In this document: piece after piece, positions 56,401 to 62,078 of the stretch
Layout of the letters: each line of letters begins with the position of its first letter
Numbering within the stretch: position 1 is the stretch's first letter
DNA from: Fulvivirga ligni
Lineage (GTDB): Bacteria > Bacteroidota > Bacteroidia > Cytophagales > Cyclobacteriaceae
Direction: 5' to 3'
Assembly: GCF_021389935.1 (NCBI RefSeq)
Contig: NZ_CP089979.1
Coordinates: forward strand, 4,259,001-4,323,000
Length of the DNA stretch: 64,000 nucleotides
Made by a program: the position numbers and the translations under genes
The notes under the pieces: model-generated
What the model was told of the DNA's origin: nothing
The model's input: the letters and a program-made list of their open reading frames with translations, nothing else
Databases searched by the model: none

Positions 56401-56936
56401 GTGATGCTTCTCACCGTGGTATCTTGATTATTTATATTTTGATTCTTAGGGCTGACACTAGTTATGGTAAGTGCAGGATATAGGATATTGTAGGCGTCAG
56501 ACGTATGGTTGAAACTTCCTGCTGAACTTGAAACTGACACGCCGTTTCTGAAGACACCTCCTTCTAGCTGAAAGTTAATAGCATCACAATCCGCTGAATA
56601 TTGAATACCGAACAAATAAGATGATTCGTTCGGAAGATTTGATGCCTGAAAAGTGGGCGTTGACAGGTTGCTAACATTCAGTTCACTTATTTGAAAGTTG
56701 CTGTCTTCACTTAGACTGCCAGGTATATACTTTACTCCTGACGGCAGGCTGATAGTAATTACCACACCTGAAACTGTGCTTCCAGTCCGGTTTTCAATCT
56801 CTACCTGAAAGTCTCCATTCTCCACATCCATATTCACCTCTTCCTGAGGAACTGAGGTAATGTTAATTTGCCCTAGAGTATTATGAAACGAAAAAAACAG
56901 GGCGACAAGAAAAAAGTAAGTAAATATTCTTCCCAT
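50484..56936 (-). CDS. Giant T9SS protein with FG-GAP repeats and ASPIC/UnbV domain
   Basis: 2150 residues from the ATG at 56936; a TTG two codons upstream is less likely. Signal peptide ends LGQ. The first 1250 residues are Ig-like/DUF11-like beta domains rich in Cys. Seven FG-GAP/VCBS repeats follow at roughly 1259-1605, each with a D-x-D-x-D-G calcium motif such as DYDNDGDLD. Next are an ASPIC/UnbV domain (about 1626-1696: GAKVRV, GLGDASQIDELVVEWPSG), an SdrD_B-like domain (VYYDLNDNCVQDANE), DUF11, a DUF7619-like domain (DPNDILV) and a T9SS sorting domain (INVYPNPVSSHETVIHF). It is a large surface protein, perhaps adhesive; no catalytic site is visible. Confidence 0.85.
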   Translation of the reverse strand: MGRIFTYFFLVALFFSFHNTLGQINITSVPQEEVNMDVENGDFQVEIENRTGSTVSGVVITISLPSGVKYIPGSLSEDSNFQISELNVSNLSTPTFQASNLPNESSYLFGIQYSADCDAINFQLEGGVFRNGVSVSSSAGSFNHTSDAYNILYPALTITSVSPKNQNINNQDTTVRSITIVNGGYGGLQEFYVGDQHPQGLEILSVNKGSFSNGVIHLTGADFTAIGNGDKVFDKDESIVIEETLYSETCVDVTHTSTIEAYWQLDGSTCQGSSTYSNVAVNYITPVIQQNATPSFSTCYSSEPSAQVLELKNTTAAIAQNIEVDIFNSSGDGFNPDIYSKIDVGSITYKVGSGGTLKSITPTASYNTSSAGFYSCLGANAVGKVTLALPDLSANESIFIYWNTEHCCINSCIDAELGGWESTVRYTDNCEESYTNSIVGQEPVTANMSFFTETPAFISDGEKKNFTFLVSSHENTYPTAQDAYYEVHFQLPSGLVYEDLEGDLTWTSSPNTWTPASIDYNASNGDLIALYPLPSNFSLPKTEINLQLKADCSAPGATAGSNDIVMSVYFVADPSCNDVCKVSLACSETVSTTLICPTECEEGMAFQHFSIERTSFGMPDNNADGFADTSGSLDASKIKKNRVMTNDTIKAVFKGQIRTSEANPSWQYGYAKSTLPLGAYLDVVSASVKVYDQSTGSFITSDQVSVKKTAVGEVGVFDIDFSIHTLQAGGSSQFDGFLWGNEDSVEVTVYYTLSENIGGKIQEVTVNNEYYVSDIANPTSAANKYQCGFYDENITFIGYYFYVNKGTYSTISSCSDYITQFFYLSIGDCCSNYQGGNLFPYEYRNWAWIKDAKVTIPEGYEVLNIKLEQWITKATNTSIRQQIQSINPDSEINNELYFNLAQYYDINGGSLTLSDDGFRGRLSVEIAPTCDVTAGTYYDMPWSFNFQRANRLDGGQETGWMTSQPDKIKYAPASLRLTALNPKEDGLFKTVTWTVYVENTSSGSGANNAWVHIKSPTGTIKVVEVTDADSGTTLVLSGDIYQVGEIAKGQTRALNVTATYAACTLENITVYSGYECSAYPADFESFTCGYTQMNLSVEPKPAQFQVRIRDTFIGEGCSNDLEVEVEVRSVNLAVVDSLKINVIQPSDQSITYTDATSEFQYNLSQAFRDISDPSHVVNTYTYDVAAIDATIGENGLPGVLDLSNNTFKLKFHMQLENSFQAGDYLLVNVEGQAACGASLPDINLAVDPSMKFEKDTNSGLSTGVTNSWSASWGDYDNDGYEDLFVPEYDGSKVSHLYHNNGDGTFTEVTTAISNNKLDATSATWGDYDNDGDLDLFITGNAGSLSQLYNNQGDGTFSRVTNGEIVQGEGYDHSASWVDYDNDGFLDLYVLDIIQTKYNRLYHNNGDGTFTKVTGVEITNIISSSIGGTWSDYDNDGDMDIFIPNRDMENFLFKNEGNGQFTRVLDGDIVNENLGSVGSSWGDYDNDGDMDLFVANPGTKYNALYNNQGDGTFTKITTGPIVTDKGNTHGSAWTDLDNDGDLDLYVTNDAGEGNYLYMNNGDGTFQKLYNDLTEATQKSFGVATADFDNDGDQDIFVANHSGEPNQLYINSRGRCNQSICFTLIGTNSNRSAIGAKVRVRANIYGKDVWQMREITSQTGGGIGSQNSMKVLFGLGDASQIDELVVEWPSGIVQRLSGYSNGTCHEIVEEPGSSVCGKVYYDLNDNCVQDANEVGVPNQKIMITSADRNYELHTDKNGDYRIFLSNGSYQIDYVENANWSSCEDMYSLQILGEGQDTCDNNFGASSDCSLSDLTISAGNTVLHRGFENVYVISYKNLGVGVAENVSIQVNFPDAIEVKSSSISWSSKVNNVYTWDIGSMNPFEEGVIEVVSRTGLESNVGEFLTTNFTIATSSTECDATNNSYSDNTEVVGAIDPNDILVSDVKINRLDRPLTYVIRFQNIGSYHATFVKIQDHISNNLDLSTMKVVGSSHDITEIKTVGRNITWFFNNINLPDSTSDNAGSQGFVKYEIHPSQNLVHGDTIFNDASIVFDYEAPLITNTVHTVYHNPAKRIINVYPNPVSSHETVIHFEGDMTYPYDLTIYNSLGVKLVQMKGVDDYKVNLQSANLQPGSYVYQLHDQYGYLMTTGRLVVY
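52121..53160 (-). repeat. Seven tandem ~155-bp units encoding FG-GAP repeats
   Basis: The coding strand repeats with a period of 152-159 bp. The sequence CCATCATTATCATAATC or a close variant recurs at 52168, 52321, 52478, 52630, 52789, 52944 and 53101. The units encode a beta-propeller, so the period is set by the protein fold. They could recombine and change copy number. Confidence 0.85.
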
Positions 56937-56973
56937 ATCCAAAGTATTTGATTGACTCAGGATACTGACATAT

Positions 56974-56981
56974 CAAAAATA
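56974..56981 (-). promoter_or_regulatory. Putative -7 element (TATTTTTG) of the FG-GAP giant gene
   Basis: An exact TAnnTTTG on the minus strand, 38 bases upstream of the ATG. A TTG triplet lies 15 bases further upstream, somewhat closer than a standard -33 element. Confidence 0.4.
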
Positions 56982-57090
56982 TGCCACTGAAATAATCAAC
57001 TGATTTTCAGTAATTTGGAAATTACCATTCCAGCCAATGGAACCAGTGAACGGAAGAAATTACAGAATATGGAAATGTGGAATTAGGTAA

Positions 57091-57813
57091 TTACCTTCTA
57101 AAAAGGCCGTATTTAAGGATACAATAAATAGCTCTGAAACCGTCTTTAGCACCTATTTTCTTGCCCTCGTAATAGGTTCTGCCATAGTATGAAATACCTA
57201 CTTCAAATATTTTGATTTTAGGTACTCTGGCCACCTTAGCTGTTACTTCAGGCTCGAAGCCGAAGCGCTGTTCTTTTAGTTCTATATTTTGGATGATATC
57301 TGTTCTAAACATCTTGTAGCAGGTCTCCATATCCGTGAGATTAAGATTAGTGAAGATGTTTGATAGGAAGGTAAGGAACTTATTACCGATAGTGTGCCAA
57401 AAGAAGAGCACGCGGTGCGGACTACTACTTACAAATCTGGAACCATACACTACATCCGCACCACCTTTGAAAACAGCATTGAGCAAATCATTATACTCGG
57501 CAGGATCATACTCAAGGTCAGCATCCTGAATCACTAGATAATCACCTGTGGCCTTCTTGATTCCGGTATGCAGTGCCGCGCCTTTCCCCTTATTTTTCTC
57601 ATGCTCATAGAACTGAATATCCATTTCTGGATTTTGATCCATATATTCTTTTATGGAAGTAGCCGTATGGTCTTTTGAGAAATCATTTACAATTATTATT
57701 TCCTTCTTTACATCATTTGTAAGCTGCACATCCTTTATCTTATTCAGAATCAGGTGTATAGTGGCTGCTTCATTATATGCAGGAATAACAATTGACAACT
57801 TATCTACTTTCAT
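57091..57813 (-). CDS. Glycosyltransferase family 2, polyprenyl-phosphate sugar synthase type
   Basis: 240 residues. GT-A motifs: [44 protein letters not shown] and the [12 protein letters not shown], then VVYGSRF and [11 protein letters not shown]. This matches the dolichyl/undecaprenyl-phosphate mannose or glucose synthase branch. There is no C-terminal membrane anchor. It makes a lipid-linked sugar at the cytoplasmic face. It stands alone upstream of the giant FG-GAP gene with a 154-base gap. Confidence 0.9.
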   Translation of the reverse strand: MKVDKLSIVIPAYNEAATIHLILNKIKDVQLTNDVKKEIIIVNDFSKDHTATSIKEYMDQNPEMDIQFYEHEKNKGKGAALHTGIKKATGDYLVIQDADLEYDPAEYNDLLNAVFKGGADVVYGSRFVSSSPHRVLFFWHTIGNKFLTFLSNIFTNLNLTDMETCYKMFRTDIIQNIELKEQRFGFEPEVTAKVARVPKIKIFEVGISYYGRTYYEGKKIGAKDGFRAIYCILKYGLFRR

Positions 57814-57970
57814 AATAAAAACAAGTACTCAGAAAAAATCCGCTTTAAGGGATGGAATTAAATGTACAATGAAGGGCGAATTAACAATTTTTACCAGAGA
57901 AAATTAAATATGACTCCAAATAATCGAGATTAATGTCTCATTAAGACAATATAGGGTCTGAAAACAACTA

Positions 57971-58540
57971 TTATTTGATGTATTGATAGAGCGTGGCGTA
58001 ACTCACTTTACTCTCGGTGTAATTGGTTTTGCTTTTCAACAAATCTCTCACGGAATAAGCACCAACTGATAGATCAAATATCATCGAGGGAATGGTAATA
58101 TCATCATGTTCCTGAGCAGCAATTTTCAAATAGCCCTGACCAAACAATGGGTGACGCGGATTATCATGCTTGGAAAAAAAATTATGAAACTCGGTAGTAT
58201 CTAGTCTGTATTCCCTTTTGTCATCTTTATCAATAACCACAAGGTACTTGTCATTAACTTCGATGATTATATCTCTATATTTATTGTAAGCAGCCTGACT
58301 CAGTCTGATAAACCTGATTAACAGTAGCGAAATATTAAGGCATAAGAAGAGGATAATACCGGTGCCAATGAGATATAAAACGTCCCAAATATTGGTTAAG
58401 CTTAGTTCTTTACCTGACATAAAAGGGAGCAAAAGCATTATAAATATGATAAGCGCTATCGAAAGATTAAAGGAAAGATGAAGGATTTCAATGGTCTTAA
58501 ACCGGTGAAATTTACGTGTATCTATAGAGAACGCTTGCAT
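57971..58540 (-). CDS. Hypothetical membrane protein with two membrane spans
   Basis: 189 residues. Two hydrophobic segments (about 22-42 and 53-75) are followed by a C-terminal soluble beta-rich domain (RDIIIEVNDKYLVVIDKDDKR, then LFGQGYLKIAA), somewhat like a bacterial PH domain. No family is firmly recognised. It is 130 bases after the immunity gene, past a terminator, so it is probably not part of that module. Confidence 0.55.
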   Translation of the reverse strand: MQAFSIDTRKFHRFKTIEILHLSFNLSIALIIFIMLLLPFMSGKELSLTNIWDVLYLIGTGIILFLCLNISLLLIRFIRLSQAAYNKYRDIIIEVNDKYLVVIDKDDKREYRLDTTEFHNFFSKHDNPRHPLFGQGYLKIAAQEHDDITIPSMIFDLSVGAYSVRDLLKSKTNYTESKVSYATLYQYIK

Positions 58541-58621
58541 GTATATTTAGGTCAAAGAGTTAAGCACATGGCTTTAGATTTATAAAATTAATACACCTTG
58601 ACCATATGTCAAAATGTAAAA

Positions 58622-58660
58622 TTCAATTCATAAATTTTAAACGATTTTTTATCAATTGAA
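58622..58660 (-). terminator. Probable terminator of the immunity gene
   Basis: Arms at 58622-58634 and 58648-58660 pair over 12 of 13 positions with one mismatch. On the minus strand the stem is followed by TTTTACATTTT. It lies 11 bases past the stop of the immunity gene and closes the toxin/immunity module. Confidence 0.55.
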
Positions 58661-58670
58661 GTATAACTCT

Positions 58671-58961
58671 TTAACACTTTTTTTCATCTAAGTGCTTCAA
58701 TATCATGAGCATCCATGATTCTGTTTGATCATTAGATTCAAAATATCTATTTGCCACTTCCAGCGCCTCTGACCATGATTCATTATCTTTTATAAGCTGT
58801 TTTAATTCATTGCTAACTGCCATGGCCAAATCTTCAGGGTTATCAGCACAAAAATTTTCTACAACCTCCTCATCGGTGAAGCCATCCAGGTCAGCCTCCG
58901 GGAAGTAGCCTGCAAAAAACTGGAATAACTTAGGGTATTTATTATCGAAATTCATTGACAT
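58671..58961 (-). CDS. CdiI_2-like immunity protein
   Basis: 96 residues, acidic, no signal peptide and so cytoplasmic. The layout YPKLFQFFAGYFPEADLDGF, an acidic helix, NELKQLIKD and a terminal SWMLMILKHL helix matches the CdiI_2 family of contact-dependent inhibition immunity proteins (YpxLxxFFxxYF-x-D at the start). Start is ATG at 58961, with a second in-frame ATG two codons later. It lies directly downstream of the RNase A-type toxin gene. I infer that it binds and blocks that toxin in the cytoplasm; the family match is by eye. Confidence 0.7.
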   Translation of the reverse strand: MSMNFDNKYPKLFQFFAGYFPEADLDGFTDEEVVENFCADNPEDLAMAVSNELKQLIKDNESWSEALEVANRYFESNDQTESWMLMILKHLDEKKC

Positions 58962-58976
58962 TCATTTATAAATAAG

Positions 58977-59006
58977 AAAGCCCAAAGTAATGACACTTTG
59001 GGCTTT
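58977..59006 (-). terminator. Terminator-like hairpin between toxin and immunity genes
   Basis: A perfect 12-bp stem (58977-58988 with 58995-59006), 6-base loop, followed on the minus strand by CTTATTT. It lies 20 bases past the toxin stop and 15 before the immunity ATG. It should stop or reduce read-through, or act as an mRNA boundary between the two. Confidence 0.75.
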
Positions 59007-59026
59007 TAATATTAATAATCTTGCGA

Positions 59027-59560
59027 TTAATTAGGGTAAGAAGTAAGCAGGTAATATCCGTTAGGAGCTCCAGACTTCTTTTGAAGTACGGCTAAGAATT
59101 TCTTAGATGGAACCGGGCTGCTGGCACCTCTTTTTAATACTTTACCAATATTGCTATGGTGAGTATAGTATAAGGTTAATCTTGTACTGCTGCTGCTTTT
59201 CCAGCTGTTTACTTTGCTGCTGTTAGCATTAATACAGTTTACAATTACCTGACCTGCCTGGTTTAGCTCATAGAAAGTACTAGCTGCACTAATATTACTT
59301 GTGTTAAGTCTGTCTCTTAAATAAGAATCTGATTTAGCCACATGCCTTTCTATGGTGTGACCACCAAGGCTCTCCTGCTGTCTTAACCACGGCGCATTTT
59401 CCTCTTGAGGACCAGCCTGATCAGCTTCTACCTGCCCTTGAACATCTACAGGAACAATTTGATCCTGCTCCTGGCAAGAACCTAATGATAGGGCTAAACC
59501 AATGGTTAATAAGCCAAAAAGATAATTCAGTTTGAATTTGAAATTGTTTAAATTTTTCAT
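59027..59560 (-). CDS. Lipoprotein with CdiA-CT RNase A-type toxin domain
   Basis: 177 residues from the ATG at 59560; an in-frame frame 20 codons upstream begins before the signal peptide and is unlikely. The signal peptide ends in lipobox LGSC (C29), followed by acidic, Gln-rich residues that could act as a surface-export signal. The domain at about 57-177 matches the bacterial RNase A-type CDI toxin: GGHTIERHVAKSDSYLRDRL (H68, R72), ASTFYEL, and the terminal GYYLLTSYPN with T173 and Y175 as candidate active-site residues, the same T-x-Y as in that family. Next gene is the putative immunity. No CdiA or CdiB nearby, so the toxin seems free-standing. Confidence 0.75.
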   Translation of the reverse strand: MKNLNNFKFKLNYLFGLLTIGLALSLGSCQEQDQIVPVDVQGQVEADQAGPQEENAPWLRQQESLGGHTIERHVAKSDSYLRDRLNTSNISAASTFYELNQAGQVIVNCINANSSKVNSWKSSSSTRLTLYYTHHSNIGKVLKRGASSPVPSKKFLAVLQKKSGAPNGYYLLTSYPN

Positions 59561-59685
59561 GTTGGTTTTTAAGGTCGGACAGTTTCGGGCAGGACTGATT
59601 GCACCTAATAAAAGGCACATGTAGACACCACCTAGAACTGACCTGGTTGAACATTAAATTATAATGGGGTCATGCATGACGGTGG

Positions 59686-59693
59686 CAAATCTA
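59686..59693 (-). promoter_or_regulatory. Putative -7 element (TAGATTTG) of the toxin gene
   Basis: An exact TAnnTTTG on the minus strand, about 125 bases upstream of the toxin start, which would give a leader of roughly 120 bases. No -33 element at the usual spacing was seen. Confidence 0.35.
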
Positions 59694-59771
59694 ATGCTGT
59701 ATAATTAAGTAATGGTGATGCAAATGTTACCGTTGCGTTATCATAGCAGCAGATATAAGAGTATAAATAAT

Positions 59772-59798
59772 AAACCCCGAACTTTTGATTCGGGGTTT
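59772..59798 (-). terminator. Terminator of the GH43 gene
   Basis: A perfect 10-bp stem (59772-59781 with 59789-59798, AAACCCCGAA and complement) with a 7-base loop. It lies 16 bases past the GH43 stop and separates it from the toxin module. Confidence 0.88.
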
Positions 59799-59813
59799 AA
59801 AACCAATTCAAAC

Positions 59814-61910
59814 CTATTTTTTGACCACTAATTTCTGAGATACTTGACTATCATCCGTCTCAATGACAACGAGGTATATGCCGTTATTCAAAGAAGAGAT
59901 ATCCAAACCAGTTTCAGAATTATAAACTATTGGATTAACCACTGTTTTACCCTGAACATCTCTAATACTTACAGTTGCTTCATTTTGTAGTTTAAGATAA
60001 ACTACATCCTTGCCAGGATTAGGATATATAGAGAGATCTCCCTCAGTTTCAATATCTTGCTGAGCTATTTTATTATTAGCAGCATTAGCTACCGGGGTTA
60101 GTTTAAACCAATTTAGGTTATACCCATTGCTCAAGGCATGAATAGCCACCTGCTGCTGACCAGCAGGAAGATTTACCTGATGAGATATAGTGGTCCAGTT
60201 TTGCCAGCCACCCGTAGCAGGTACAGTGATAGTACCATAGTCTGGAGCTCCTCCCGCTTTTTCGAACTCAATAACACCACCACCGTTAGGGCTAGCCACC
60301 CGATATTCTACCGTGTAAGTACCCGCCACAGGAAGTAGCACGTCATACACCATCCAATCGTCAGCTTCTATCCACCCTACGTTCTGGCCACCTTCTGAGC
60401 AGCCTTCAATCTGGATACCACTCATTAGATTATAGTTTTCAGCTTCTACTAACAGGGTATTTCCACTGGATAAGCCTCCATTAACCGAAGTAGCAATTTT
60501 GAAGAAAGTAGCATCGGCTGGTAAGCCTCCAGGATTCTCACTATAGAGTAATGATCCTCTGTGACGGATAAAATTGCCAGGGAAGTTATACGATTCGAAA
60601 GACATGCCCGCAGCGTTAGACAGTCCGGGTCTAACCCACCAGGTAGCATCGTTCTTATAGAGATTATCTCCATAATTAGGATCCATCCATATCTCTCCGT
60701 TTCTATGGCGTAGAAAATGACCGGGATAGTTAACGGACTCTAAGGATACTGCGTTAGGGTCTGCCAAGCCAGGAACCATTTTAAACTGTCCATCGCCAAG
60801 CGGACTGACACCAGCATCTATTCTCCCTCTAGACTCGCTGTGACGAATATATCTATCTGGAAAATTGGCTGATTGTAATCTTACAAACTCTCCTGCGCCA
60901 CCTGCACAAGTCATTTGTACACCTCCAGGCTGAGGAATACCAATATTCGGCGTTCCATCGCTATGCCAGCTTATACGCTGAGCAAAAGGGTGTCTGTTTT
61001 CCCATCCAGTCTCGATGACACCATCACCGTTAGAATCATCCATACCATGAAAAAGTATCCAATCTTCTTTTCCATCAGGCGAAGTGGTAAAAGAGGCATG
61101 CCCTACTCCTACCACACCATTCTCGTATGACTTTTGAAAAATCGGGGTTGGTGACTTCACCCATGAATTTCTGTCCATAACATTGGCCTTATCATCACAA
61201 GTGAACATGCCAAGGCAATAGTGCTCTGTCCAACTGGCATTTGCAGAATATGTTAGGAAAAACTTACCATTCCTATGGATGATCTGAGGCCCCTCGTTAC
61301 ACACCTGATGACTCTTTTCCCAATTATACCATAGATCGATGTTGGGCTCAGAGATCTGAGTCCACCCCTGGCCAAGTGATGTAGGGCTGGTCATAGGTGC
61401 AATGGTAATATTGGTAAGCGAACCAGCCTCGTTTCTCATCCACACCATATAAAGCTGACCGTTAGTATGTTTCAAAATGGTAGCGTCAATACCACCAGCG
61501 AGGTTAGCCACATACCTAAATTTGCTTTGTGGGCTATCACCCTCTAATACGATGACACGCATTTCATCACTTCCTGGCACTTTACCTGTGGTATAGATGT
61601 ACCACTTACCGTTCAGATAGTGAAGTTCTGGTGCCCATGGTGGACCATCAATAGCTGGTTCTTCCCATGATCTCCATACACCAATAGGTTCTGCCGCTGC
61701 TATACCTTCCAACGTGGCAGACTTACGAACTTCTACATGAAGTCCTGTGGTAAATGTGTAGTAGTAGAACCCTTCATGGAAGGTAACAAAAGGATCTGCG
61801 TGGCTATTAGGAGAAAGCGGGTTAGTAAAGGAGCATTGCTGTGCCTTTACCGAAACCGAACCCACAAAAATAGCCAACCATAGCGCAATTAAATGAGCTG
61901 TTTTTTTCAT
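59814..61910 (-). CDS. Secreted GH43 arabinanase-like enzyme with AbfB, CBM6 and T9SS domains
   Basis: 698 residues, signal peptide ending SVKAQ. The GH43 five-blade propeller (about 30-335) has D39 in HADPF as base, D142 in GGIDATI, and E206 in NEGPQI as acid; PPWAPELHY is a further mark. An AbfB/CBM42-like arabinofuranose-binding domain (about 345-475, three SxNxPxxFxRH-type units) and a CBM6-like domain (about 485-610) follow, then a T9SS sorting domain (DLSIYPNPGKDVVYLKL). It should attack arabinan or arabinoxylan outside the cell. No SusCD pair is adjacent, so it is not part of a visible utilisation locus. Confidence 0.88.
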   Translation of the reverse strand: MKKTAHLIALWLAIFVGSVSVKAQQCSFTNPLSPNSHADPFVTFHEGFYYYTFTTGLHVEVRKSATLEGIAAAEPIGVWRSWEEPAIDGPPWAPELHYLNGKWYIYTTGKVPGSDEMRVIVLEGDSPQSKFRYVANLAGGIDATILKHTNGQLYMVWMRNEAGSLTNITIAPMTSPTSLGQGWTQISEPNIDLWYNWEKSHQVCNEGPQIIHRNGKFFLTYSANASWTEHYCLGMFTCDDKANVMDRNSWVKSPTPIFQKSYENGVVGVGHASFTTSPDGKEDWILFHGMDDSNGDGVIETGWENRHPFAQRISWHSDGTPNIGIPQPGGVQMTCAGGAGEFVRLQSANFPDRYIRHSESRGRIDAGVSPLGDGQFKMVPGLADPNAVSLESVNYPGHFLRHRNGEIWMDPNYGDNLYKNDATWWVRPGLSNAAGMSFESYNFPGNFIRHRGSLLYSENPGGLPADATFFKIATSVNGGLSSGNTLLVEAENYNLMSGIQIEGCSEGGQNVGWIEADDWMVYDVLLPVAGTYTVEYRVASPNGGGVIEFEKAGGAPDYGTITVPATGGWQNWTTISHQVNLPAGQQQVAIHALSNGYNLNWFKLTPVANAANNKIAQQDIETEGDLSIYPNPGKDVVYLKLQNEATVSIRDVQGKTVVNPIVYNSETGLDISSLNNGIYLVVIETDDSQVSQKLVVKK

Positions 61911-62030
61911 TTTAACTTGGGTTTATAATGTAAGGTTGAAATAAGCACCCAATATACGTACAATTTACGTTTAAAGAAATTAAAATTTCAATCTAATTCG
62001 ATTTAGATGAATCCAATGGCCGATAAATAA

Positions 62031-62059
62031 AAAAGGCATACTTTAGAAGTATGCCTTTT
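62031..62059 (-). terminator. Terminator of the M4 metalloprotease gene
   Basis: A perfect 13-bp stem (62031-62043 with 62047-62059) with a 3-base loop; on the minus strand a run of T follows. It lies 20 bases past the stop. Confidence 0.88.
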
Positions 62060-62078
62060 CATGGGAATAATATTGAAT

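Noticed and set aside
58671-59560. Classical type II toxin-antitoxin pair
   Set aside because: The toxin has a signal peptide and lipobox, and the order is toxin first; this suits a secreted effector with immunity, not a cytoplasmic TA pair.
59814-61910. Polysaccharide utilisation locus around GH43
   Set aside because: No SusC, SusD or dedicated regulator is next to it.
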